From contig NC_015151.1 of the NCBI RefSeq assembly GCF_000190315.1, positions 1,922,001 through 1,986,000 on the forward strand: a stretch of 64,000 nucleotides of DNA. Reading direction: 5' to 3'. The notes under the pieces were generated by a model that saw only the letters and a program-made list of their open reading frames with translations, was not told where the DNA came from and searched no databases. Shown one piece after another: positions 37,004 through 46,426 of this stretch (positions are counted from its first letter, which is position 1; every line of letters starts with the position of its first letter). A program made the translations under genes and the position numbers. The stretch is from Vulcanisaeta moutnovskia 768-28. Lineage in GTDB: Archaea > Thermoproteota > Thermoprotei > Thermoproteales > Thermocladiaceae.

Positions 37004-37526
37004 TTAGCTGCCGCATTTAACGGGTAATTGAAGGTTTGGTGCGTATAAGCCGAGGACTTCGTGGCCGTACCTAATCACGTAGATCCAACGTAAGCCCTCG
37101 GGTGCATAAAAGAATACGTTCATGTAGTTACCATTAATGACGAAGAGCTTCATGCCCAATGGGCCGTAGGCAAAGCCTTCAATCCTCACGGCCCTGGTCA
37201 CGTTAACCGCGCATATGCTGGCTTCGGAGAGGTTCACGTAAAACTTACCAGTAAGTAGGTACATGACCAACGTGTCATTAACTACGGAGTAACCATACTT
37301 GCTAAGAATGACGTTATTTAACCCACCAAATCTCTTAAGAAACATAATTTTATCAGCATTGGGTAGACCGTAGATAATCCACACATTTTCAATATCCAGA
37401 TCATTTAACTAGTTCTATTTCAGCTTCCTTATCCCTAAAATTAACGATTGCATTACCACCTAACACAAGGCGCTACCCCTAAACCCACTTAATCACCGTC
37501 TTAGAATCTATCCTAACCACTCCCAT
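37004..37526 (-). pseudogene. broken gene of unknown function (left copy)
   Basis: The intact 3' part (37004-37384, GTG at 37384) encodes 126 residues with alternating strands (VFFYAPEGLRWIYVIRYG). Upstream, the sequence is coding-like but has two in-frame TAG stops and a frame change about 18 bases before 37384. The same damage is in the right copy. I do not recognise the family. The short frame that remains is probably not functional. Confidence 0.55.
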
Positions 37527-37584
37527 GAGTGAGTATAGGCAGTAATTTTATTTAATTTTTCACGATCAATAAGGTGACCCTATA

Positions 37585-38322
37585 ATGGACATTAAGGGCA
37601 CGAAGCAAGCAATTAGGGAGAAAGTCTGGAAATTACTTGAGGAGAGGAACGTAGTAACATTCCCAAGGCCTGTCTATGGCAGGATACCAAACTTCGTGGG
37701 TGCCGAGAGAGCTTGCGAACTAGCCGCTTCACTGCCTGAGTTTACTAGGGCTCGTGTGGTTAAGATTAATCCAGATTCGCCTCAACGCCGATGTAGGGAG
37801 TTGACGCTAGTTAATGGTAAGTTGTTGATAATGCCGACGCCGAGGATTAGGGAGGGCTTCCTAATGCTTGATCCTCGTAGAATACCGAGGCAGTACTATG
37901 GCGAGGCTTCGACCATTAGGGGTGCGTTCAGGTGGGGTGTGCCGATTAAGCCTTGGGATATGCCCAACATAGACCTCGTTATAGTAGGCTCCGTAGCCGT
38001 AAACCCGGGTAATGGCCGCAGGCTGGGTAAGTCACATGGTTATGCGGAGATTGAGTGGGGAATAGCCAGCGCCATGGATAAGGTCAATGAGAATACACCA
38101 GTCATAACCACCGTCCACGAACTACAGTTGGTGAGCGATGAGATACCTAAGGAACCCTTTGACTTACCTGTAGACATAATAGTCACTCCAAGCAGGGTGA
38201 TTAGGGTTAAGAGGGTTGACCCAAAGCCACGCGGTATTTACTGGGAATTCGTCACAGACGAAATGCTCAGGAAAATACTGCTACTTAACGAGTTAAAGGC
38301 TCGACTCAACGGCGAGAAGTAA
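37585..38322 (+). CDS. 5-formyltetrahydrofolate cyclo-ligase family protein, copy 1
   Basis: This 245-residue protein shows the archaeal cyclo-ligase pattern: KQAIREKVWKLLEE at the start, FPRPVYGRIPNFVGAERA, LLMPTPRxxEGF-type RIREGFLMLDP, and the C-terminal EPFDLPVDIIVTPSRVI. The family converts 5-formyl-tetrahydrofolate to methenyl-tetrahydrofolate; archaeal members may act on other pterins. The first 560 bases are identical to the copy at 54878-55603, then the two diverge. ATG 37585 follows an A/T-rich promoter region within the repeat. Confidence 0.8.
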   Translation: MDIKGTKQAIREKVWKLLEERNVVTFPRPVYGRIPNFVGAERACELAASLPEFTRARVVKINPDSPQRRCRELTLVNGKLLIMPTPRIREGFLMLDPRRIPRQYYGEASTIRGAFRWGVPIKPWDMPNIDLVIVGSVAVNPGNGRRLGKSHGYAEIEWGIASAMDKVNENTPVITTVHELQLVSDEIPKEPFDLPVDIIVTPSRVIRVKRVDPKPRGIYWEFVTDEMLRKILLLNELKARLNGEK

Positions 38323-38352
38323 TTGTGGGTCACGGGGGATGTCGTATCGACA

Positions 38353-38880
38353 TTACGCATTGCCTACCTGCCTAATTAGGGCCTCGTATATCCTACCCAA
38401 CAACTCATAAAGCCTATCGATTCTCTCACCCAACGCCTTATTACTAGCATCCATCTTATCGCTCAACTCGTTTATACGTCTACTTAACTCACCGTACACT
38501 GCGTCAATTCTGGTATTTACCAGGTCAATCTTGGCACTCAGGGAGTTACTGCGTGACTCAGCCTTACTATCCACTTCATTAATCCCCCTCATTAATTCAA
38601 TAACCTTCTCATCTATCTTCTTATCGAGAATAGTCGTTTTCTCATCATAAGCATTAAACCTCTCGTTAATCTCATTCTCTAGTGCATCAATCCTCTTACT
38701 GAGCGCTTCGAATAATGTGTTAACCCTCCTATTTAAGTCATCAATCCTCCTGCCGGTTTCCCTAAACATGCCAAGCATTAATACGACTAAGTCCTCAGTC
38801 GTTAACTTCTTACCACCCTCCACCTTCTTCATCACGGCATCCAAAGCCCTATCAATGACCGGGCCAACAATAGACTCCAT
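38353..38880 (-). CDS. coiled-coil protein
   Basis: This 175-residue protein has a short helical N-terminus (about 1-40) and then long heptad-rich segments at about residues 45-165, with repeated RIDxL and KIDxx units. The N-terminal DLVVLMLGMF resembles the start of coiled-coil nuclease proteins in Thermoproteales, but no nuclease domain follows. It is convergent with cyclo-ligase copy 1. Function is unknown. Confidence 0.6.
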   Translation of the reverse strand: MESIVGPVIDRALDAVMKKVEGGKKLTTEDLVVLMLGMFRETGRRIDDLNRRVNTLFEALSKRIDALENEINERFNAYDEKTTILDKKIDEKVIELMRGINEVDSKAESRSNSLSAKIDLVNTRIDAVYGELSRRINELSDKMDASNKALGERIDRLYELLGRIYEALIRQVGNA

Positions 38881-39057
38881 TATTCAGCAAGTGAATTATC
38901 CTCACGTATATAAAAAGCGTTTATATTAACGTTGATTAGCACAAGATCAGTTATGAGGGACTTAATCAATCAATTCCTAATAAACCATATTCAACAATGC
39001 ACCTAGCCCGGTGCATTGTGGTATTCCTTTAATACCTGCCACTCAGGAATAACCTGT

Positions 39058-39777
39058 ATGATATTGAATAACCTGGCAGGCCTGCCTGAATTCTACGGCT
39101 ATGCCCTAATAACGTACATAGCCGTCGCTGGGGCGCTATGGCTACTGCATAGGCTCGGTAGGGATGACCTGCTGCTCCCTGTGGCCTCCATGAACTACAT
39201 GCTCCTCCTCACAATCAGCCAATACACCGCGTCCAAGATTGGCTCTTTCATTGGCCCATTGGTGATACCCATGGGCGTCTTCACCTACAGCGCCAGCGTC
39301 GCAATGCTTGACTTCTTAACGCTCAGGTATGGTAGGAGGGTTGGTTATTGGGTTGTTAGGATTGCCGCCTATCTTCAAGCGCTGGTATTCATCATAAACT
39401 GGCTGGTCATACTGTACCCGCCAGCCCCATTCTGGAACCTGCAAGGTGCATTCACGAGCATGATGGGTCAGTCGGCTAGGATAGCCATTGCCTCAATCAC
39501 GGCGTTCATGATATCCGAGACATACGACGTGTTCCTGGTGAGTAGGCTTGGTGGTGGTGTTTTAAGGAGGGTTGGTTATTCGGACCCGGTGGCAATGACG
39601 ATAGATACCCTCGTCTTCATACCAACCGCCTTCTACGGCGTTGTGCCAAACGACGTGCTGCTATTACTAATGGCATCACAGCTCTCCGTAAAGATAAGCC
39701 TAGTGCCGCTGACCATGCTCACCGTGTGGATAAACAGGAAGGCCTTACAATATGGTTACGTAACCAGCAGGACATGA
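39058..39777 (+). CDS. VUT-family membrane transporter (YhhQ/DUF165-like), copy 2
   Basis: This is a paralog of the protein at 34689-35399, with the same six helices and motifs (VFTYSASVAMLDFLTL, ISETYDVFLVSRL, IDTLVFIPTAFYG). ATG 39058 is preferred because a TATA-like CTTTAATAC lies about 29 bases upstream, and the resulting N-terminus aligns with the paralog. Two copies within 5 kb suggest a tandem-type duplication followed by divergence, or two different precursors as substrates. Confidence 0.75.
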   Translation: MILNNLAGLPEFYGYALITYIAVAGALWLLHRLGRDDLLLPVASMNYMLLLTISQYTASKIGSFIGPLVIPMGVFTYSASVAMLDFLTLRYGRRVGYWVVRIAAYLQALVFIINWLVILYPPAPFWNLQGAFTSMMGQSARIAIASITAFMISETYDVFLVSRLGGGVLRRVGYSDPVAMTIDTLVFIPTAFYGVVPNDVLLLLMASQLSVKISLVPLTMLTVWINRKALQYGYVTSRT

Positions 39778-39955
39778 GGGGATCATCTTTGCGAGCCCTC
39801 ATCACGGCACTCAGCACTCGAGATCTAAATCACTAAGTTAATGAGTTCAAGGCAAGTATTTAAGGTTTGATGAGGCAATAAACTCTGTGGTAAGTCCTGG
39901 ACAGTATTTTTCATATAAAGATACCGTAACTAGTTACAACCGATATCAAAGCAGA

Positions 39956-40468
39956 TCAGTCATTAATCCCAAACCCATCACCAAGCCTATAGGGGGCAAT
40001 TGACGTGAGTACTAAAGGCATAAGACCAGCCAAGCCTACTAGGACGTCAAGCACGGTCAACATACCCACGGAAATACTCGCCAAAACAAACCAAAGACCT
40101 ATACCGAAACCAACCCCAAGCATTACAAACGACAAAAACACACCTAACCTACCAATACCGTACCTCTCAGAATCAGCTCTTGCTAGGTAAGTAAAACCCC
40201 TGTAGAAGAACCTATAGAGGAGTATGCCTCCAATCACTACCGCTGATATTATGAAATAACCAATATCGTGAATAGCAGACACAACGGCTGACCCGTTCGA
40301 TACGCCAAATGGCGATGATTGTATTGAATATATTACGGAGAATAGCATTGCTAGGAGGAAGACCACGAGTAATACGCCCACGATAATACCCGCAATATAA
40401 CCATTAAAGATCTCAGAAACGCCATTATAAATAAGCCCAAGCCTACCAGCATCACTGGAACTAGACAC
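39956..40468 (-). CDS. DUF973-like membrane protein, C-terminally truncated
   Basis: It has the same start (RLGLIYNGVSEIFNGYIAGI), loop (GFTYLARADSERYGIGRLG) and PYRLGDGF segment as the proteins at 56903 and 58353. It stops at the point where those two continue for about 45 residues with two more helices. So it is probably a truncated copy. The function of the family is unknown. The intact copies have about six helices and this one has four. Confidence 0.65.
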   Translation of the reverse strand: MSSSSDAGRLGLIYNGVSEIFNGYIAGIIVGVLLVVFLLAMLFSVIYSIQSSPFGVSNGSAVVSAIHDIGYFIISAVVIGGILLYRFFYRGFTYLARADSERYGIGRLGVFLSFVMLGVGFGIGLWFVLASISVGMLTVLDVLVGLAGLMPLVLTSIAPYRLGDGFGIND

Positions 40469-40579
40469 AACAACCTACTCTCCACATGCCCTAATAAGTC
40501 TTAATACCCAAAGCATCGATTAATCAGGTCCTCACGAACAGTTAAAATTAAGTCCCTCTAACTCAGTTGATAGCTAGAA

Positions 40580-42013
40580 ATGACTTGCTCACAGCGTGAA
40601 ATTGCGCTCAAGTTGCTAGAGGTTGTGGGTGTCATAGACGTGAATGAATTAACAAGCATGCTAAACATACCGGAGGACCCACGGCTGCTACTCGGTGACT
40701 TAATCGAGGTGAATAATAATGAGGCCAAACTTAGCCAGAAGGGCAGGGAAGTCGTCTCAAGCATTGCTAATTGTGAGGAAGTTGTCTTCAGGATCTTGTA
40801 TGAGTACTATAGGTCGAGACCGAGGAGCCTAGAGAGGGATGTCGCCCTGGCTGAGTATGGCAGTAAGTACGTAGAACTCAGTGACTACCCAATTGAGATA
40901 ACCAACGAGGTATTAACCACGTGCTTACGACTAGCTCGCTTTGGCGCCGAAGCAAACCTACCTGAGCTGGCCCGTAGATACGGCGTTAAGGCATTCCTGA
41001 TAGGCATGAGGATTGGAGACTACGCCGCAGCCCTTGAGGGGTTGGGACATGCAGTTAGGAAGTCGAGAAACCCACTCGAGTTAATGCCGTTTATAGACCA
41101 AGCCATAAAGTTGGATAAGGAAACCATAAACAAACACCTGGTAAACTACGTGGGGTTAATGCTCAGTGTGGGTGAGGGACTAATAGGCAGTGGATTTCCA
41201 AAGGAGGCATTGAGGTTCATAAACCACGGCCTAGAGCTTATCGGCGAACCAAACAGTGAATTAACCTGCTACCTATGGACGAGACTTACGACAAACCTAG
41301 CCAGTGCATATATGGAATTAATGAAGTATGCAGAGGCAATAGAGATGGTAAACACGGCGTTGGGAAAGTTAACTAACTGTAGAATTGATGAAAGGACGAG
41401 AAGACAACTGGTGCTGGAGCTCAGGGATAGGCTGGGCGTAATTAAGTACCTAAGTGGTGATTTGAGTGGTGCTTATTCGGTGTTCAGTGATGTGCTTAGG
41501 GAGGCCTTAGAACTTAACGAAATACCCTTCGCAGCCTCAGCAATGCACAACCTAGTAAAGGCTAAGGTACTAATGAGTAGTGACTGCAGTAACTACCCAG
41601 AACTACTGAGGCCAATCCATGGATGGACGCTACGGGATTCGCTCAACCATTACCTAACCACAAACGATCAGAAGAACCTGAGGAAAGTAAGGATACTACT
41701 AACAGTACTACTGATCGGCATTGGAGACTACGATGAAGCGGTTAAATTATTGGGCCAGGGCGATAATGATGACATCGAGAGGTTCCTAAGGGAGTTAATA
41801 ACAATCCTAAAGGGCGAAGCTAGCACCATGACTACGGAATATAGGAGCCCAGCACTTGCAGACCTAGCCACATACATAAACACAGCACTAAGAATAACCA
41901 AGTGGCAAAGCACGGGAAACAAACTATGGGACCAAACAGCACAGGCGCTGAAGAATGAAATAACACAGATCATGAAATGCCAAATACCGAAACTCGTACT
42001 ACTCCAAGCATAG
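40580..42013 (+). CDS. TPR-type protein with N-terminal winged-helix-like domain
   Basis: Residues about 1-60 look like a small DNA-binding helix-turn-helix (EIALKLLEVVGVIDVNEL). Residues about 125-470 are a solenoid of paired helices with TPR-like spacing (for example GDYAAALEGLGHAV, AYMELMKYAEAIEMV, GDYDEAVKLLGQG). There is no ATPase or signal peptide. It may be a transcription regulator acting on the large secreted protein gene 74 bases downstream, which is on the same strand. Confidence 0.65.
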   Translation: MTCSQREIALKLLEVVGVIDVNELTSMLNIPEDPRLLLGDLIEVNNNEAKLSQKGREVVSSIANCEEVVFRILYEYYRSRPRSLERDVALAEYGSKYVELSDYPIEITNEVLTTCLRLARFGAEANLPELARRYGVKAFLIGMRIGDYAAALEGLGHAVRKSRNPLELMPFIDQAIKLDKETINKHLVNYVGLMLSVGEGLIGSGFPKEALRFINHGLELIGEPNSELTCYLWTRLTTNLASAYMELMKYAEAIEMVNTALGKLTNCRIDERTRRQLVLELRDRLGVIKYLSGDLSGAYSVFSDVLREALELNEIPFAASAMHNLVKAKVLMSSDCSNYPELLRPIHGWTLRDSLNHYLTTNDQKNLRKVRILLTVLLIGIGDYDEAVKLLGQGDNDDIERFLRELITILKGEASTMTTEYRSPALADLATYINTALRITKWQSTGNKLWDQTAQALKNEITQIMKCQIPKLVLLQA

Positions 42014-42087
42014 CATGAAGACACTAACAATCAACTCTACTCGGCCCACTTTTTATAAATACCCACGGAAAAATACCCCCTAAGAAA

Positions 42088-43827
42088 ATGCAAATAGTCA
42101 ATATGGGCCGCCCACGTATTGATAAGGGATGGTTACTAGTGGTAATTACCGTTGCCATTGCATACATCTCCGTGTTTGCCTACGTACATGTAGGGCATGT
42201 TGTGTTTAGGTATGTGGGCAACAACTACACAATCACCTACACTAGGTATCCAGAGCTTCTTCAACCCTTCGGCTCCTTATTCTTCGATCCACCAACTATC
42301 TTTCCAATGATCACAGTTAACGTGAGGAACCTACCCAATAACAGGGTTGGTACAGTAAGCATATACCTAAGCGCACCAACGACAAATGGCTTCATAGACC
42401 TAGGAACATACGCAATAAACGAATCATTAAGCAAGCACTCAGTATCGCTATTAATCGACTTAAGCAATTACGTGGAGCCAGCTATCGAGTTAATAAAACA
42501 ACTACACAATAACCCAGCCAACTCCGGGCCGTCGGTATTAGCCTTTATAACAACGATAGTAAACGACAGCGGCAGACTCTACGCAGTCACAGATGCGATA
42601 ATAATACCGGTAATACTTGGACTCGCTGAAGGAAGTGTCGTCACAGTTAACGTGAACTTCACACCACAAATAATAAGTCAAGTACATATCATAAACACAA
42701 CAAGCAAGCAGGACCCAAGCCCACCAAGCACAATACAGGGCTCATGTACATGGATCTACCCCCGACCAGTTAAGATATGCACCACCTGGAAGGAAACAAA
42801 CACAATAGCCAACAGCAGCAACGCACCACTACCAATACTCATAACATACATAGGACCAAGCAACGTGTATCCGTACTCGGCAAACTATATTGATGATATA
42901 GGTATGATTGTTAACATAGTTGTGTACACCTCGTCATCAAGCTCCTTTGGCTTCGACATGAGCCTAGTGGTACCGACACGCAGCGGCAAACCCTTCATTG
43001 AAGTACCGGGACCAAGCTACAGTTGGAGCGTAAACTCCTCATACTCACAAACACAACTTGCCTATGACTGCGGGTTTTACGACTCAATAAATATACCAAA
43101 CACCCCGAGCTCATGCTACTATAGTGGTGGGAAATATCTCACTCAACTACCCGCATTTGGTAGTAATGGCGGTTTAATGGCAATCAGCATCTACGGTACG
43201 GAGTACATACTCAACTACACAGAGTATGAATGTAGCTATTTATGGGGCATAATATCATTGGGTTGCCAGGCAATCAATTATTCATACTTGGCCTGGTTCG
43301 CACCGAACTCAGTACCCAATGGGCAGTGGGCGGCAGGAGGCTTCATAGATACGAACCCGGCGGCTCAAGGCACATGGTTATCAAAACTCGTGTACACACT
43401 ATTCAATAGCGGTGCGGTTAAGTACGTAGCGTTATCGAGCCAGGTCGGGCCCAGCGATACTTATACTATTAGCACGAATAATGTCTATTCTAGCGCTGGT
43501 TCATCGTATGGTTTTGCCTTTGGGATGCCGGCAATTGCAATATGCTACTTACTAGGAATAGGGTGCCCTCCACAGACTGAGTATCTAATAATAGGCGTGT
43601 ATGCGCAGAGTTCGTCGTCAATGACTCCGTTCTACCAGTTCTACTCGTTAATCTCAACCACAGACACCTTACCCAACACCTACTTCTGCTACCCAGGCTA
43701 TTATGTCTATGTCCAGCCACTGAATAATTACTACTCAGCCCCCATGATCATAGTCGAACCAAACCCAGCGCCCTCCTGCCTATCGCACCCAATCCACTTG
43801 ATACGCCCTATCAACAGCACCAAGTAA
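42088..43827 (+). CDS. large membrane-anchored secreted protein
   Basis: There is one transmembrane helix at about residues 15-35, then roughly 540 residues outside the cell, rich in Ser, Thr, Asn and Tyr, with many Asn-x-Ser/Thr sites and about 14 cysteines in pairs. No known catalytic motif was recognised. Its overall organisation resembles the protein at 49326-51077. A strong TATA-like TTTTTATAAA lies at 42049-42058. It is probably a surface or secreted structural protein, or an unrecognised hydrolase. Confidence 0.6.
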   Translation: MQIVNMGRPRIDKGWLLVVITVAIAYISVFAYVHVGHVVFRYVGNNYTITYTRYPELLQPFGSLFFDPPTIFPMITVNVRNLPNNRVGTVSIYLSAPTTNGFIDLGTYAINESLSKHSVSLLIDLSNYVEPAIELIKQLHNNPANSGPSVLAFITTIVNDSGRLYAVTDAIIIPVILGLAEGSVVTVNVNFTPQIISQVHIINTTSKQDPSPPSTIQGSCTWIYPRPVKICTTWKETNTIANSSNAPLPILITYIGPSNVYPYSANYIDDIGMIVNIVVYTSSSSSFGFDMSLVVPTRSGKPFIEVPGPSYSWSVNSSYSQTQLAYDCGFYDSINIPNTPSSCYYSGGKYLTQLPAFGSNGGLMAISIYGTEYILNYTEYECSYLWGIISLGCQAINYSYLAWFAPNSVPNGQWAAGGFIDTNPAAQGTWLSKLVYTLFNSGAVKYVALSSQVGPSDTYTISTNNVYSSAGSSYGFAFGMPAIAICYLLGIGCPPQTEYLIIGVYAQSSSSMTPFYQFYSLISTTDTLPNTYFCYPGYYVYVQPLNNYYSAPMIIVEPNPAPSCLSHPIHLIRPINSTK

Positions 43828-43894
43828 CCTTCGTCAGCCCAACAATACAACCCAAACCTTATAATCTTAATAAGTCCCATCATAATCTAGTACT

Positions 43895-44404
43895 GTGAAG
43901 CCCTGGATAGACCTGGCTAGGTATAGGGAGGTGAGGTTGAGCGAGGCGTTGAGCGAGGTTGAGTTAGCCAATAAATTCCTCGAACTTAACCTAGTAAGAA
44001 ACGCAGCAGGCAAGGTCTTCCAGGCCTGGAAGGCCTTGCTCGGGGCTCTAGCCGTCGACGTGAGGGACGAACTAGCCAGGGTATTTAATAGGGATATTGA
44101 GCTTGAGGATAGGGTGATTAAGGAAGTCGATTACGTAATAGCCCTAATACCAACCACCAGGATGAGGGAGATCGCGAGGATAATAGAAACCAGGTACCCA
44201 GGCACGTATTCAAACACATTACTGGCACTCGAATTACATCGATACCGATACAACGGGCCAGACCCAGAGGGAGTACTATCGATATACAGAAGCGACAAAG
44301 ACGCATTGATCGACCTTGAAAAACTGATAGACACCATAAAAACCACAATCAAGAGAATCAAAAACAACATGAAAAGTAGAATCTCCATTCTATTTAAGCG
44401 TTGA
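43895..44404 (+). CDS. PaREP1/PaREP8-type helical protein
   Basis: This 169-residue protein begins with KPWIDLARYREVRLSEAL and has NAAGKVFQAWKALLGALA, which match the start of PaREP8-type proteins in Thermoproteales. The family is helical and HEPN-like, but no catalytic R-x4-6-H motif was found here. The GTG start at 43895 is used. The gene is convergent with the secreted-protein gene at 44427. Function is unknown. Confidence 0.65.
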   Translation: MKPWIDLARYREVRLSEALSEVELANKFLELNLVRNAAGKVFQAWKALLGALAVDVRDELARVFNRDIELEDRVIKEVDYVIALIPTTRMREIARIIETRYPGTYSNTLLALELHRYRYNGPDPEGVLSIYRSDKDALIDLEKLIDTIKTTIKRIKNNMKSRISILFKR

Positions 44405-44426
44405 AAGCTCATCAATTACTAATAAC

Positions 44427-45974
44427 CTAAGTGCCGGTATAGTAGTATGTACATGCTTGACCAGAGGCCAATGGTCCACTATACGTATAGCCGGGCCCAA
44501 TTGTTGGTCCTACCTGGAAATTAAGGTTAGACGGATTACCCCAAACAAAGGTTACATCCCAAAGTATCTGCATTGCGTAATAGGCGTAGTTATAGCATAC
44601 GTAGTAACCGACACCATTGCTGACAATGTATCCAGAACTTACCAATGTGAAATTCTCATCGACTGGTAGATATGCCGAGATCGTCTCAAGGGTAGGCAGG
44701 TACATGTTCATTTGATCATCAATACCGAACTGGAAGGCATAGCCAAAGGCCAGGTTCTGTGGGTTAAAGGCGTATGTATCATTTTGGGCAACTGCGGAGT
44801 TTGGCGCGGGATTAATAGAATTAACGATGTTGACAGGGTCTGAGGCAGCAGCAAGTTCAACTATTATGTTAGCTATTTCAACGGCTGTATTAGCTAATTG
44901 GAGTAGGTACTCATAATTGGAACTGCTGGTGACCGTTATTGAACCTGGGGCTGATGCGATAGGTCCATAGAAGAAGGTGTCTTGACCAGGTTCATAGTAA
45001 TATTCATACGACGATGCCGCATCTACGGCGATACCCATACCTGGGTTAGATATCAATGTGGTCTGCGGACTATTAATTGCAGAATCACTAAGGGCTGGTT
45101 GCACGTAAATCCAGGCGCCAGGGTAGAATATTATGTGGCCCCCTGGATTTACGGTGCCCTGCCACTGCGTTGGATACCACATGCAGTAATCATAGTAGTA
45201 ATAACTAACGTTATTATCGCTGTAGGGACCAGCGAGATCGTTGAATGCGGGGCTTTCGTAATAGCCTTGACTAAGCAGGTTTGTAGAGCAGGGATCCGTT
45301 AACTGGAGCCCAGGATCATTACCTACCTGCGTATATATTAGGTACGTGAGACCCCTCAAGCTCAGTCTCGAGTATGCAACCGATACCTGTATTTTCTTTC
45401 CACCATACGCTGTAACGACCTCGGCAATGAACTTAGGACCAACTCTGTAGTACGGAATCAAGATCAAGGACTCAGTATAGGAATTACTATGGGTTATGCG
45501 GTAGTACTGAAGCAGTGCTTCTATGACGCATGATTGGAGCGTATATACGGAGGCGTTATAGAGCGCTATGGCGCCATAACCAAGGTAATAACCCAATAAG
45601 CTACAGTCGGGCTTGACATAACTTAGATCAATTATTAAAATCGAGCCAGGGTAATCCCTCAGCAACCTCAAGGCACCACCTAGGTTACTGCCCAAATATA
45701 CAATGTTTGAGCTAAGATTAAGTTGTAAGGCCCTTGAGTAAATACTTACATATAGACTGGTGGGGCCGACAATAATGAACTTAGCACCCAAGCCTCTGAA
45801 GAACCCTATAGAGATTGCATAATTAAGCGGAGAAGTAGAATTAGAAGGGTTGAAATTAACCATACCTAACGCCCTAACATTAATCAAAAACAGTAGGGAT
45901 AGTACACTAAGAACCACTACCAAAGCAACAAACACACTACGCAAACCCACACCCATCAAGTTTAACCTTCTCAC
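44427..45974 (-). CDS. large membrane-anchored secreted protein
   Basis: This 515-residue protein has an N-terminal anchor at about residues 10-32. A Rossmann-like strand pattern follows (KFIIVGPTSLY, then SILIIDLSYV), and after it a long Tyr-rich extracytoplasmic part with paired cysteines. The arrangement matches the frameshifted protein at 25663-27251, including a YLP segment near residue 418, so the two are probably distant paralogs. No enzyme motif was recognised. Confidence 0.6.
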   Translation of the reverse strand: MRRLNLMGVGLRSVFVALVVVLSVLSLLFLINVRALGMVNFNPSNSTSPLNYAISIGFFRGLGAKFIIVGPTSLYVSIYSRALQLNLSSNIVYLGSNLGGALRLLRDYPGSILIIDLSYVKPDCSLLGYYLGYGAIALYNASVYTLQSCVIEALLQYYRITHSNSYTESLILIPYYRVGPKFIAEVVTAYGGKKIQVSVAYSRLSLRGLTYLIYTQVGNDPGLQLTDPCSTNLLSQGYYESPAFNDLAGPYSDNNVSYYYYDYCMWYPTQWQGTVNPGGHIIFYPGAWIYVQPALSDSAINSPQTTLISNPGMGIAVDAASSYEYYYEPGQDTFFYGPIASAPGSITVTSSSNYEYLLQLANTAVEIANIIVELAAASDPVNIVNSINPAPNSAVAQNDTYAFNPQNLAFGYAFQFGIDDQMNMYLPTLETISAYLPVDENFTLVSSGYIVSNGVGYYVCYNYAYYAMQILWDVTFVWGNPSNLNFQVGPTIGPGYTYSGPLASGQACTYYYTGT

Positions 45975-46177
45975 AGGATTTTTTTACTTCGCCTGTTCTT
46001 AAAGGGTGGTTCGAGCAGAATTGAAAACGCCTTGGTCCTCCCATGCCGCCTTCTCTCATCGTAGCCTTAAACACCCACACTATTAAGATAATAGATAATT
46101 AAGATAAGAGGCAGTGAACAAAAACCAAACACCCACCAAAACACCAACACACAGCCACAAACCAAACCCAAGGCAAA

Positions 46178-46187
46178 AAACTTAAAT
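46178..46187 (+). promoter_or_regulatory. TATA box of tRNA-Phe
   Basis: AAACTTAAAT is centred about 27 bases before the first base of tRNA-Phe at 46210. The preceding 60 bases (46112-46170) are strongly A/C-rich, as is the region upstream of the tRNA fragment at 31466. Confidence 0.6.
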
Positions 46188-46209
46188 CCCTCAACAAAAC
46201 ATAAAACAC

Positions 46210-46286
46210 GCCCCGGTAGCTCAGCCTGGGAGAGCGACCGGCTGAAGACCGGTAGGTCCCGGGTTCAAGTCCCGGCCGGGGCACCA
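46210..46286 (+). tRNA. tRNA-Phe (anticodon GAA), CCA encoded
   Basis: The acceptor stem GCCCCGG pairs with CCGGGGC. The D-arm GCTC...GAGC, the anticodon arm ACCGG-CTGAAGA-CCGGT and the T-arm with GGTTCAAGTCC all form canonically. The anticodon GAA is for phenylalanine. The terminal CCA is encoded at 46284-46286. No intron is visible. A decayed ferredoxin gene lies 140 bases downstream. Confidence 0.97.
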
Positions 46287-46294
46287 AAATTCGA

Positions 46295-46307
46295 TTTTTC
46301 TTCTTTA
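46295..46307 (+). terminator. T-rich terminator after tRNA-Phe
   Basis: A T-rich run (TTTTTCTTCTTTA) begins about 9 bases after the encoded CCA, which is the usual archaeal termination signal. Confidence 0.45.
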
Positions 46308-46426
46308 TTCATGGTTTAATCCTTGCCAATTATCAATGATGTTAAGGCGTGTTGTAGTGACTCCATCACGGGGTTTGCCTTTTCTATTTTTATTGGGTAT
46401 GTTCTATCTTGTTCGGTTCATCTTTT

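Larger units (their letters stand above)
36544..38144 (+). repeat. 1,601-bp perfect inverted repeat, left copy
   Basis: Positions here correspond base for base to the reverse complement of 55044-56644 (left position plus right position equals 93188), without gaps in the stretches I compared. The copy contains a frameshifted PaREP1 gene, a broken gene of unknown function and the first three quarters of a cyclo-ligase gene. The left edge is abrupt. The right edge falls inside homologous but diverged cyclo-ligase sequence, so a gene-conversion tract is likely. Confidence 0.85.

Noticed and set aside
38353-38880. S-layer or chromosome-partition protein for the coiled-coil protein
   Set aside because: There is no signal peptide, ATPase domain or hinge; only heptad repeats are visible.
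46099-46287. Minus-strand open frame starting with MVPRPGLEPGTYRSS
   Set aside because: It is the well-known false translation of the antisense of a tRNA gene. tRNA-Phe occupies the region.
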